The position numbers and the translations under genes are program-made. From contig JAKUDP010000007.1 of NCBI GenBank assembly GCA_022570795.1, positions 1,984,001-2,048,000 of the forward strand: 64,000 bases of DNA, in the 5' to 3' direction. The notes below the pieces were generated by a model. It saw only the letters and a list, made by a program, of their open reading frames with translations, was not told where the DNA came from and ran no database searches. Within the stretch, counting starts at the first letter, position 1. The number at the start of each line of letters is the position of its first letter. Shown piece by piece: positions 1-10,338 of this stretch. Origin of the DNA: Sphaerulina vaccinii. Its lineage: Eukaryota > Ascomycota > Dothideomycetes > Mycosphaerellales > Mycosphaerellaceae.

Positions 1-1
1 A

Positions 2-1618
2 CTCCAAGGCGACCAAGATGTACCGATGCAGAATGGCGAACTACCACCCACACCGCCTGAATCACCTACCAAGGAGGATGTACCTGAATTGACAGTTGCG
101 CCTCCTCTACCACCACGCCGCTTCTCCACAACACGCGAGCACGCCCTCGAGAAAGCGCAGGACAAAGCCAAAGCTCAGCAGGATGTGACAGAAGTGCATG
201 ACGATGTCCTATTCAAGCTGCGAGCGGGCATGATGCCCGAGGGTATAGACAGCAGTGGTGAACAAGAAGATCAATTGCGTCGACTCTTCAGTTACAACGT
301 GGTTGAGACAGCTGTCAAGGGCGACGTCGACGGCAAGAAGAAGGAACTTCTTGACATGGCGATCGTACTTCCTCCTCCTTCCGAAGACACGGACATCTAT
401 ACTATGCTTGATCAAGTCTTCGATCTGCAGAGCATGGGCGAAACTACAGAAGCTGGTGTTTTGGAAGGCTACAAGTCTCTCCAGAGCCTGCCGCCACTCT
501 TACAAATCAACATTACCCGCATCGATTACGACAAGGAGAAAGGTTCCTTCAAGTCCGACAAAACCGTCACGCTCTTCGATGAGATATATCTCGATCGCTA
601 CGTCGACACGTCTCACGAGCAAATCCTTGCAAAGCGGAGGGCTTGCTGGAAGTGGCGACAACAGCTGCACTCCTCTCGCAAAGAGAAAAAGGCTCTTCAC
701 GATGCTCCCGAAATCATAGAGAAGCCAAGCGACTTGAATGGTACACATGCTTGCATTGAGGCTGGTGAGTATCTGGCCAAACTGCCCGATGTCAATGAAG
801 ACCTTGACTCGCTCGGTATCGAAGGCCATGATGTTCCAGTGGAGTTGATCAATGCCGTCATGACCGACAGCTTAGCTCAGGTGGAACGTCTCGACAGTCT
901 GAGCCGTGAAATCAAGGACCTGGAGCACCAGCTCAAAGACCAGTTCAGCGAATTCAAAGACATCAGATACCGCCTCGCTGCAGTGTTCTTCCATCGAGGC
1001 AGCTATGGCCATGGTCACTACTGGATCTACATTCACGACTTCGAGAATAACATGTGGCGTCATTATAACGATGAGAAGGTGGAAGAGTTCAAGAATGAGC
1101 ATGACATTCTTAACGCTACTACCTGGCATCATGGAACACCTACGTTTGCCGTCTATGTTCGCGACGATCAGAAAACTGAGATCATTCAGCCAGTCTGTCG
1201 CTCTCCAGAATCAGAGGCTGACCATGCTGCCTCGAAGGCTGCTCAGGCAAGTTTGAATCGCGACATTGAGATGGAGAATATGGGAACGTCGAATGGCACT
1301 GTAAACCCCCAACACACGATGGTTCAGCTTGATGGCACACAGGAGTCTAATGGTAATTGGGACGAGAAGCGATCGATAGCTCAAACCCAGTGGTAGCTTC
1401 ACTGGGGTGATGCTGGTCAAGTTCTTACAACCAATTACGATGCCGACGGCAACGCCGTGGATGACTCGGGATTTGACATTACCATGGGCGCGATTGTCCA
1501 CACCCAGCGCGATGAAATGGGCAACCTGGTGGAGCGTTTTCAAGTTGCCTTTGAGGAATCAGATGGGGACGACAGTGCCTCGACGGAGTATGATGAGGAC
1601 GGCAACGAGGTGGAGTGA
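2..1618 (+). CDS. Ubiquitin-specific protease, C-terminal part (5' end outside window)
   Basis: The reading frame is open from base 2, so the N-terminus with the catalytic Cys box lies upstream. The C-terminal half of a USP fold is visible: a GHGHYWIYIHD segment carries the catalytic His of the His box, followed by WRHYNDE and a FAVYVRDD strand. The preceding helical part (LDRYVDT, RRACWKWRQQL) resembles the Ubp2/USP25-28 group, which removes ubiquitin from conjugates; that placement is inference. An in-frame TAG at 1394-1396 is removed if a 96-nt intron (GTAAAC at 1301, CTCAA branch, TAG ending 1396, phase 0) is spliced. The same frame then runs on to TGA at 1616-1618 with an acidic tail containing two similar motifs, YDADGNAV and YDEDGNEV. 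Without splicing the protein would end at 1396. Confidence 0.8.
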
Positions 1619-2366
1619 GAGGGACGCACGCGCATAACTGCATATTGTATGTTTGAGCATTCAGTGGCTATTGTATGATACCCCTTAGCAAGATGGGTGA
1701 GCTGTACCAGACAGAAGCAGAAAGTAGATGCATATACAGATTATGCATAATGTTCTAAGGTAGTCGCCATCCCATGGCATCGGACACACTGCAGTAACAA
1801 GCTCAGAGACAATCGCGTTCACGACACCTATATCATTCCAGAGATGTCCGGCTGACTCTGTACCGAATATGTGGTCAGCGACGGGGATGCTGGTTGAGAT
1901 CTATCTCCGATTCTTGTCAAAACTATCATAGCTCCTCCCATTGTCGACTGCAAGCTTGTCGGGACGCGCACGAACCCGTCTGCAGTACTCGAACAAGTAA
2001 TGGAAACCAATAAAGAATGGAGGAAAGCTAAGAACTACTAACAACTTCCAATGGCCGAGAGATGTGTTCCGAACGATGTGGCCGAACCGAATAACGAAGA
2101 ACGTGGTAGTAGTACGTGTTTTGTTCATGCTTTAGTGGAACCAAGAACGAGCACTGTCAAGATTCGCGAGATGCCAGCACAGCACTATTGAAGTTGATAA
2201 GAAACAGGGAGCTCTCTCAGTTTGCTTTCTAGACTGCTGTGCTTTACCTACCTACCTACCTACCTACCTACCTACCTACCTACCTCAATACTCAGCGAAA
2301 AGAAGGACCTCACAGAAGACCATCCGAATCAATCTTCCATCCAAAGAACACCAAGACAGAAACAAC
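1619..2366. other. Intergenic region with upstream leader of the GATA gene
   Basis: No convincing coding region. It holds the 3' flank of the protease gene and, at 2245-2285, a tetranucleotide microsatellite lying about 80 bases before the next start codon, probably in its promoter or 5' leader. Confidence 0.5.
2245..2285. repeat. TACC/ACCT tetranucleotide microsatellite
   Basis: About ten uninterrupted copies of the 4-base unit TACC. The tract has no purine other than A on the plus strand. Its position just upstream of the ATG at 2367 makes it a possible promoter or 5'UTR length polymorphism. Confidence 0.9.
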
Positions 2367-3119
2367 ATGGGCGTCGTCTTCTCCATCATCGACGAAATCT
2401 TCTTTCCCGGAACTTATGATGATAGACATCCATCGGGACCTGCTAGAGATGGAGGAAATGTGCCAACAACAGTGGTGGCGAGTGTGCCACCGGTCAAGAT
2501 CTTTACTGTTGTTGTTAGTGAAGTTGGAAAGACGGGGACGGAGAATCGGGGTACTACGATGGTTCAGACTGTTTCGCCTCCTGGGGGATTGTCGAGTGTT
2601 AATATGGTGACTTCTACTTCATCGCCGACAACGCCTCCTACTACGATGGTTACGAAGCATGTGACTCACGCTGTCCAGAGAAGAAGTGGTGAATGGGGTG
2701 ATACTTTATCCAGAAACGACCAGAATCAGGCTCTTCTCAACACAAACACAACGTCCGAAATTACAGACATGCGGTGGCAGGTAGAAACCCCTCAAGATGG
2801 CCTAACCGGCGTTGGCTGCGTAGGATCTGGGTGCATGGTCTTATTGTTAGCAAGTGTTTTGGGATTGGTTTTGTATGGCTACTGTATGAGGCGCAGCAAG
2901 GAGACCAAGGAGAACAAGGATGAGGTGGAGAAGAAGGAGCGGAAGCGGAGAAACGAACAGAAGGATTGCGCCAACTGCCACACACGTGTGACTCCGAAAT
3001 GGAGAAGGGGACCCAGTGGTCAGAGAGATCTCTGCAATAGCTGTGGTCTCCCTGGGCGGAACTCTGAAAGGGAAGGAGTGAATTGCACTTTCAAAAACCA
3101 TAAAGCTGAGCAGTGCTGA
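2367..3119 (+). CDS. Single-pass membrane protein with C-terminal GATA-type zinc finger
   Basis: 250 residues in one exon; the ATG context (aacaacATGGGC) is good. Residues 1-148 are rich in Thr, Ser, Val and Pro. Residues about 149-174 form one strongly hydrophobic segment (core MVLLLASVLGLVLYGY) followed by a very basic stretch (RRSKETK...KKERKRR), which predicts the C-terminus on the cytosolic side. A zinc finger follows, with Cys at 201, 204, 223 and 226 (C-X2-C-X18-C-X2-C) and the sequence TPKWRRGPSG, the DNA-contacting core of type IVb (white-collar/plant-like) GATA fingers. GATA fingers bind (A/T)GATA(A/G) sites. Attachment to a membrane anchor is unusual and suggests a tethered transcription factor released by proteolysis, which is inference only. 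The usual RWAK-like helix after CGL is replaced by PGRNSER. Confidence 0.75.
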   Translation: MGVVFSIIDEIFFPGTYDDRHPSGPARDGGNVPTTVVASVPPVKIFTVVVSEVGKTGTENRGTTMVQTVSPPGGLSSVNMVTSTSSPTTPPTTMVTKHVTHAVQRRSGEWGDTLSRNDQNQALLNTNTTSEITDMRWQVETPQDGLTGVGCVGSGCMVLLLASVLGLVLYGYCMRRSKETKENKDEVEKKERKRRNEQKDCANCHTRVTPKWRRGPSGQRDLCNSCGLPGRNSEREGVNCTFKNHKAEQC

Positions 3120-3377
3120 CAGGTCCACGAACAGACGGGTATGGGCTGTAGCAGGATAGTTCTAAATTCCTGAGACAGGGGTGGACAGTTCTCTATTAGC
3201 ATAGTTAGCGATCGGCGGAAAAGAGCAATGCATGCATTATGAAGAAAGGTGGCCAATGCGAGTGCAGGCTTTATAATATGTGGACTGCGGAGGTCGCTTC
3301 AAGGTGTAAACAGGGTCTGTTCAGAGCTATTTCGCTGTGTCTTTTCTCTGGTGCCATGTCACTGAAAGAAGGCGCCC

Positions 3378-5255
3378 TCAGTCATCAGGATACTCATCCT
3401 TGATGTTACTCACAAAGCCGCCCACATCTCGATCCCATCTCTTGAAGTACCTTCCAGCCAGAGACATGAGGACCTCAGAGGGTTCGTCCTCTACCTTTTC
3501 GATGTTCTCTTCCGCTACATACCTCACGCTCTTATCGTCAGCCCTGGACGGAATGTCAGCATCATAGACACATAGCACTTTGTAATAGTGCTCTTCTGCG
3601 GCACGAGTCAGGGGTTGATCATACACAATATTGTAGAAAGGTTGCTCACGTCCGCGCGGAAGTTCGTCGACGCGCATCTGTTCTATCCAGCGTTGTTCAG
3701 CTGAACAGCGGCGATCCCAGCCAACAATGACGCCTTCGTAGTCGTAACGTTTATGTCTGAAATGAGTGCCAATGCGATGTTTCACATTGTTGCTCTCAGG
3801 AGTTCGGAATGTAGGAGCCTTCTTGTTTCGGTCGTCTGTTCGACGTTCGTTGATCAGGTGGAGGAGGATTGTATGTTCGCGTTCGCCTTCGAACATGGGA
3901 GGTAAGTACTTTTCCACGAGGTTGATGTCTTCGGGGAAGTGAGCTTGGAAGTGTTCGACGAGGTATGGAAGGCATTGTCGTCGGCGGTGCAGAGCGCTGG
4001 CTGAATTGTTGTCGCCAAGAATCATCATGGACCAGAGCATACTGTACCATGCAGCTTCGATGTCGGGTCCAGAGAGATTGTCGCTATCACGATGGCGTTC
4101 GCGAGCTTCTTGTACCGAGGCCATGATGTTGCGGCCAGTGCGGAGGCATAAATCGAGGTTTGTCGTAGCGCCGAGATGTTGGGCATGTTGATGTGCTGGA
4201 GCACCCATCTGTAGGAGACGGTGTCGCAGTTGTTCGCTAGGCACTTCTTCATGACTCGACCACGGATCCATGTGCATGAGTTCAGGTTCTGCGCCTTGTA
4301 TGACCATAATGTGCTTGCCGTCCAGAGTCATGCCAGATGGCGCTTCTATGACGGCGTAAACATGCTGTGGATAGTTCGACGCTTTGGCATTGATCCCCAG
4401 CCGTCGGGCGACTGCGCAGTATATCGCTGCTGCTTGAAGTGGCAGGCAGGTGCGCTGCTTGCCGAACAATGCCATGGAGATGAAGTTGTTGCGTAGAGCA
4501 TGGTAGTTTTCGAGCGATCCGGAAAGCAGACCGACTCCGCGTAGATACTCAGCAATCAAACCTGCCTTTCGTCGTACGCTAAGATTGTCAAAGTCCTGCT
4601 CTGCATTATGCTCACGGACTTGCTCAGCTAGTCTGTCCAATTCCTTGTCGATGTCGCTCAAATCACCGTTCTGCCCACTGAGCACGAACAGATCATACGC
4701 TCCGAGAACTTCCTCCAGTCTGACCAGCTGTCGTTGTTGCAAGCGCATCCATTTCTCTAAAGCAGTCGTGCGATGAATCTGTCCCAGCACAGCGTTGGCA
4801 TGATATCGCCTCGCCAGTACATCTTCTGCACTGTCTGGTGTGTTATTCTTCAGACGGAGCATGAGATCTTTGACATCATAGCCCTGACCGGCAATCTCTT
4901 CCATGCGCCCATATCGGTTTTGCTGGGTCAACAGTGCCTGGTCGAAAAGTGCGCTCGCCTCTCGGTCGATTCTCGCACGCTCATTGTACAGCAATCGCCA
5001 CTTGGTCTGCGCAGGTGGCGACTGGAGCTTCTCATGTATCTCGTGATGAGCTTCCCAGTACTTCCATGTCTCGACGCAATGTCGCCTCCATACGAGAGGT
5101 TCGTAGACAATCTTATTGCAACGTCGTGCTGTGGTCCCAAAGGCAAGAGTGGCGGTCGGCGGTAAGTATTCGACAATCGACTCTAGCAGTTCGTCGGGAA
5201 GGTGGAATATCGGAGGCACGTCCTCGGCGCCCAGTATTTCGTTCATTTTCAACAA
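3378..5255 (-). CDS. F-box protein with transglutaminase-like and YccV-like domains (FBXO21 type)
   Basis: 625 residues, intronless. Residues about 16-60 are an F-box (FHLPDELLESIVEYLPP...LVWRRHC), which normally binds Skp1 in an SCF ubiquitin ligase. The middle (around 260-340) is a SirB1/transglutaminase-like domain, recognisable by KQRTCLPLQAAAIYCAVARR and NYPQHVYAVIEAP. The C-terminus (around 495-600) has a hemimethylated-DNA-binding/YccV-like domain, HRIGTHFRHKRYDYEGVIVGWD...FYNIVYD. This three-domain order is that of animal FBXO21 and its fungal relatives. A substrate cannot be predicted. Two near-adjacent ATGs (MLKM) occur at the start. Confidence 0.9.
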   Translation of the reverse strand: MLKMNEILGAEDVPPIFHLPDELLESIVEYLPPTATLAFGTTARRCNKIVYEPLVWRRHCVETWKYWEAHHEIHEKLQSPPAQTKWRLLYNERARIDREASALFDQALLTQQNRYGRMEEIAGQGYDVKDLMLRLKNNTPDSAEDVLARRYHANAVLGQIHRTTALEKWMRLQQRQLVRLEEVLGAYDLFVLSGQNGDLSDIDKELDRLAEQVREHNAEQDFDNLSVRRKAGLIAEYLRGVGLLSGSLENYHALRNNFISMALFGKQRTCLPLQAAAIYCAVARRLGINAKASNYPQHVYAVIEAPSGMTLDGKHIMVIQGAEPELMHMDPWSSHEEVPSEQLRHRLLQMGAPAHQHAQHLGATTNLDLCLRTGRNIMASVQEARERHRDSDNLSGPDIEAAWYSMLWSMMILGDNNSASALHRRRQCLPYLVEHFQAHFPEDINLVEKYLPPMFEGEREHTILLHLINERRTDDRNKKAPTFRTPESNNVKHRIGTHFRHKRYDYEGVIVGWDRRCSAEQRWIEQMRVDELPRGREQPFYNIVYDQPLTRAAEEHYYKVLCVYDADIPSRADDKSVRYVAEENIEKVEDEPSEVLMSLAGRYFKRWDRDVGGFVSNIKDEYPDD

Positions 5256-5858
5256 GAGTGTTGAGGGTGTTGTGGTACAGGATCGAAGAGGAGATGGAGT
5301 TATGCGGTCATCGGCATTGCTGACTGTACACTTTCATTCTCGGTTGCGGTCCGAAAATGAGGCTGAAATCACGTGACCCTCCACAACTCGACTCGCACAT
5401 GCTGGTCTGACTGTACCCCAACCAACTTCCACAAATCTACAATCTCTGCTTATGCATTGCATTGCATTAATGGAAGGCTGCTGACATGGTCTGAGCTGGG
5501 AGAGAAGAGAACATTGGTTGCTCTTCGGAGTCGCTACCTTTTCTTCTTCAGAACGCTCTGCTCGGCCTACGGAGTCCTTCAGGATCCGTTTTCTCGTGGA
5601 ATGTCCGGAGAACGTCATTCTCTTAGCTATGCTCTTCCTGTACAGAGAGCTGCTTAAGTGCGTACAAAGTGCCGCTTTCACCGCATAACATAGATCCGAG
5701 CTGTTCATATCATACCTATCATTCTGTCTGTTGTGTGGTAGAAACAGCCTTTACTACGATCCCCAGCAGTTGGAGGTAGTTCTCACACAAGCTTCAGATC
5801 TGACACAATCATCGCCTTGTAGCTGCTTCAGCTGCAGATCTGATCTTGATCTGACACG
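5256..5858. other. Divergent intergenic region
   Basis: About 600 bases between the minus-strand F-box gene and the plus-strand Sec14-type gene, so a shared divergent promoter. Short ORFs on both strands show no protein-like composition. I see no RNA gene. Confidence 0.5.
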
Positions 5859-7869
5859 ATGAGTCGGCCGGAGGGTGCTGATCTCAAGCGAGTCAACTCT
5901 TACCAAGTATCTATACTATACCCCAAGGTAGAGGATAAGTCTAATGGTAGTGTAGTGGCCAGCGGGACACGTCGGACATCTCAGCGAAAACCAGCGAGGA
6001 GCTCTCGACAAGTTCAAGGCTCTCAGTGCGGAGAAGGGCTACTATGAACCAGGCACGGAGAAGACACCAGCCTCGCACGATGACGAGACGATGTTGCGAT
6101 ACCTCCGCGCGAGGAAGTTTATGCCACAGGACGCGTTTGGGCAGTTCAAGGACACCGAAGACTGGCGGAAACAGAATGAGCTAGATCAGCTGTATGAGAC
6201 CATCGATGTGGACGAGTACGAAGCGACGCGACGACTATACCCGCAATGGACTGGCAGAATGGACAAGCGCGGCATTCCGCTATATGTCTTCGAGGTCGCC
6301 CAATTGAGTACCAAGGACATCAATGCATACCAGACTGACGAGGACCGAAAGCAGGAAAAGAAGGCCAAGAAGGGTGATAAGATGGACATCAAAGCGAAGG
6401 CGCCTAAGAAGATGCTGAGGCTGTTCGCTCTGTACGAGAATCTCTGCCGGTTTGTCCTCCCTCTCTGCTCAGCAGTACCGGATCGTCAAGCCACCGAGAC
6501 GCCGGTCAGTCAGAGTGCAAACATTGTGGATCTCAGCAAGGTCGGATTGAAGCAGTTCTGGACACTCCGATCACATCTGCAAGATAGCTCTGCTTTAGCC
6601 ACTGCGCATTACCCAGAAACCCTCGATCGCATTTTCGTCATTGGCGCACCGTCCTTCTTCAACACGATCTGGGACTGGGCCAAGGGCTGGTTCGATCCCA
6701 TCACAGTCTCCAAGATCTTCATTCTCAACGACAAGAATATGCTCTCCGAGCTGTCAAAAGTGGTAGATGTCGAGAACATTCCCAAGAAGTATGGCGGAAA
6801 GCTAGACTGGAGCTTTGGAGACATGCCGTTCCTGGGACCGAATATAACAGAATCTCTACGCTGGAAAGAAGTGGTGGAAGAGAAAGGACATAAGACATTA
6901 CCCAAGGGTCCTATAAGATGGGAGTATGACGCCGATGGCGACTTGGTAGCCATTGCAATTGGTACCGAAGCAGGAAAGCCACGCAAGCGGGTCTTAGCGG
7001 GGCTGCACCCTGACGCTGGTGTCGCCAAGTTGGCATTGAGTCCTGGACGTCAACCAGGTTTGAATCGTGCAAACAGTGCTCTTTTTGCGACTCTCAGCAG
7101 ACAAGCAACGAACAACGATCAGCAGAAGATTGCAGCAGCTGAGAAGCCAGTTGCGAACGGATCCGCTCAGAAGAATCTCAACACGAAGACCAATATGACT
7201 TCCACGAATCCGAATGTCATGTCTGCAGACAACGTCAACCCGCAGACTACGGAGGCTTCAGCAATGCCTGTAGCAAATGGCACATCTTCAGCACCTGTCG
7301 ACAAGCCACCTGTACCAGAAACCACCACATCTGCCACCACTACAACAGGAGACGCAGAAGCTTTCACAGTCCCGTACTTCGACCCCTCGAACGAAATCTC
7401 CCACCCACCCGAAGATGCTCGACAAGGCACTTCGAACACTCGGATGAAGCAACAAGAAGGCACCCACGCAGAAGGCACTCTCGAACATAGCACACCACAT
7501 ACGCGAACCGATGGACAAGGTACTGTACATAGCGTGATGGAACCTCGAACTGTGGGACAAGCTCCTAAAGAAACGGCGATTACGAGAGAGGAAGAACCGG
7601 CACCGACAATTGTGGAGCAGGTGCAGGAGTATGCTGGACAGGCTCAAGCTGCTGTTGTTGGTGCTGTTGGGAGTGTTGGTGCCATGATTCCGGGAATGGG
7701 TGGGAAGACTGAAGAGAAGGAGGAAGTGAAGGATGTGGAGAAGGCTACGACTGAAGTTGATGAGAGATTGGCGGGTATGAACCAGGCGCAGATTGAGGAG
7801 TATCTGAGAGCTAAGAGTAGTTCTGTGCCGGAGAAGTTGAATGGGAAGAAGATCAAGGTTGGGTCATGA
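5859..7869 (+). CDS. Sec14-like phosphatidylinositol/phosphatidylcholine transfer protein with long tail
   Basis: Two exons. Exon 1 (5859-5906, 16 residues) joins in phase 0 across a 49-nt intron (GTATCT at 5907, CTAAT branch, TAG ending 5955) to exon 2. This puts the CRAL-TRIO N-terminal helix (GHLSENQRGALDKFKAL) in frame with MLRYLRARKF. The lipid-binding domain is clear: YENLCRFVLPLCSA, NIVDLSKVGLKQFW, ALATAHYPETLDRIFVIGAPSFF, WFDPITVSKIF, IPKKYGGKLDWSFGDMPFL. Such proteins exchange PtdIns and PtdCho between membranes and support PI4P signalling. After the domain comes a roughly 290-residue low-complexity tail rich in Thr, Ala, Pro and Glu, ending LNGKKIKVGS. The exon-1 boundary is a by-eye choice; a CAG acceptor at 5960-5962 is also present but out of phase with this donor. 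Confidence 0.85.
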
Positions 7870-8508
7870 GCGAAGCGAAGCGAGAATTGGAGTCAGTGGT
7901 GGGATAGGAGGTCATGAGTGTATAGCAGCATACGTGCCGCAAGGAAAGGCGTCAAGTGGAGCATGGGACTATCTGGGACCAGATATGAACAGTAATGAAT
8001 GAAAGGCCAGAGCAATGAGAGTCAGCTACTCATTGCCGGATTCTCTGGTTCATTGCTGACTGCAGCGGTAGAGCTCTAAATGTCGGTTCTGGTCAGAAGC
8101 TGATCTGAAGCAGAGTGAACACTGCGTGTCATGGCAGAGCTTCCCACAATGTTGCGAGCACCAAACTTCACACTTGGTTCCCACCGAGAACCATCTTCAG
8201 CCCTATGAATCGTGTCCAGCCCATGCTAGTGATCAATGTTTCACATATCACCTTGTTTTGACGTTTAGCCAGTAGTGCAAAGTCGATGCTAGTGGATGTT
8301 TTGCGGGAAGGAATGGAGCGAGGTTCAGTTTCAAGCTTATGCATGATGGAGTTCGTGGAAACCACGGTATACCAGGACGCCACGATATATAAACCTGGTT
8401 ACAACGATTCGTGTGAAGCAATGGCTTGCCGCGGTTGCGATGTAAGGAGTAAGAACAGGCAGCATAGAGACTGACTATGTGAAGTGAGGTTGTTGACATA
8501 TGTATGCT
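7870..8508. other. Convergent intergenic region
   Basis: About 640 bases between the 3' ends of the Sec14-like gene and the CorA-like gene. Only short ORFs without recognisable protein features, so most likely 3'UTRs and spacer. Confidence 0.5.
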
Positions 8509-10019
8509 TCAAACTTTCGACGCAACGCTCCTATCCTCATTCTTCCGCCTCGCTGCAGCAGTGAACGTCTTGACGCTGCTCTTCGAGACGAGCGGAACCG
8601 AAGGAGTGGCTTTTCGTTGCCAATAATGCCAAAGAGCAATCGTCAAAGCTGTGACTGGTATAGCCACAACCCAATAGATCCAGAACTTGTTCGACATGCT
8701 CCATTTGGCTGCCGTCTCGCCCGAAGCTGGAGTGAAATTGAAGAAGGACATGCTGAAGAGTGCAGAGATGAAGGTTCCAGGTAAGAAAACCATGCCAAGT
8801 ATACTGATAGTCTTCATTGCGCTACTGTCCACATTCGCTGCGTATGCAATTTGTGCTTGAATGAGGGAATCGTGCTCAGTGGCTATGTGGAAGGCTAGGT
8901 TGATCTCGTTCCGGAGACGTTCTTCGAGTGCCTGAGAGCGGCGATTTATGCATTGGAGCAGGCTACGGTGTCTGCGGATATTGCTTGCCACTTCGGTGCC
9001 AGTAGTAGTGGCAAGGAATGTATCGTAGGCAGTCACTTCTTGCAGCATACTATCAATGACACTGAGAGCAGTCTCTGATACTTCCGTGGCATGCATCACA
9101 TGCCTTGCGAGGTCGTGCAGCCTAGCATAATCTGGCTTGGGATTTTCGAGAGTTGGGCGTGATTGTTCCTGTTGGCGCACGAAGTCTCGGAACTTCCAGA
9201 TTGACGTATCGTGCAAGTCTACGATATGGTCTAGTACGAGGCTGTGGATAGCGAATGGGTGGCTCTGCAGCTCGGCACTTGGTGTAGCCTCCAGTGAACT
9301 TTTGAGTGAAGTCCAGACTTCGATAGGGAGGTTGAAGCATATTAAGATCAGCTCGCCAGACGCCTTCCACGTCGTGATGAAGCTCGGCGTGTGCCAGCCA
9401 TAAGGCTCGGGTTTGCTGCCACTTCCAGAAACATACTTGATCAAGAAGTGGAAGACTGTGGTGACCTCTGTGTTGCTGCTGCTGCCGTAGAAGTACCCAC
9501 TCGCATCTTGAACCTTCGCCGACCACAACCATGGTGGTATGTTAAAATCTGTCGCGAGTCTTGCTTGCAGGCCTGCCACTCCTGAAGCCGGTACTCTTGC
9601 TGTTGAGATGGAGCTTTCATTCCTCAGTACACCTTCACCTGATGCAAGTGTTTAGACATACACAACCGTAATTGGTGACGCGCTATGCTTGGCCGAGCTC
9701 AAGCTTTGGACAGGCACAGTGGTTGAGTGCCACTGGGCACTGGCTATGTACGATCAGTACTGGCCTGAAACTTGAGGGTGAAGGCATAGCACACTGTATC
9801 CCAATATTGTAGCATCGCCAACAGGAGACCATGATTCGCCTGCAATCGGCCGCGGTAGTGTCGAAGCATGACCTGGAGCTGCGGGAATTTTGGACATCGA
9901 GAGCCTAGAATTGGTGTCGTGAGTTCGCTCCAGCACCTTGTTGATAGTGATGTGGTAAGAGCCTGATGTTGGGAAGAAAGAGTTGATGCAGCCTGAGCCG
10001 CGAGGCGGTGGGCTTGCAT
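8509..10019 (-). CDS. CorA-like (Mg2+ transporter-like) fungal membrane protein
   Basis: The main exon (about 9638 down to 8509) encodes some 375 residues. Its N-terminal part (FNIPPWLWSAKVQ, TTVFHFLIKYV, ELILICFNLPIEVW) matches the soluble region of fungal CorA-like proteins. A helical stalk follows (RNEINLAFHIATEHDSLIQAQIAYAAN), then two membrane segments, ILGMVFLPGTFISALFSM and FWIYWVVAIPVTALTIALW. The GMN filter motif of true CorA channels is absent; the corresponding spot reads SMSFF, so Mg2+ transport is doubtful. The frame has no ATG at its start. A plausible 113-nt intron (donor GTACAT at 9751, CTAAAC branch, CAG acceptor at 9641-9639, phase 1) joins it to an upstream exon starting with ATG at 10019. 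The main exon is confident, the first exon tentative. Confidence 0.65.
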
Positions 10020-10338
10020 GTACTACCGGTCTGTTTTGAGCTGAGCCTCAATATGCATGTTGCCGCAGCTATGACACGCTGGAAATCATGCGACCGGACA
10101 AACAAGAAGGCTTTGATGGGTTCCGAGCGGTAGATTCTGTAACATCATAATGTTGATGGAAACAACAGAAAAGAGTTGGAGAGCAGGTCTCGAAAGGAGA
10201 TTGAGATTGATAGGGAGCTCCGACATCGGCACTAAGGACAGCTCTTACACTTGTTGACTTCTTCCCGAGAACACTCCTCTGACCTCCAGTCATTAATCAA
10301 ATCCTCTGCCATCGTCAACGTCCGCAGCATACTCCATC

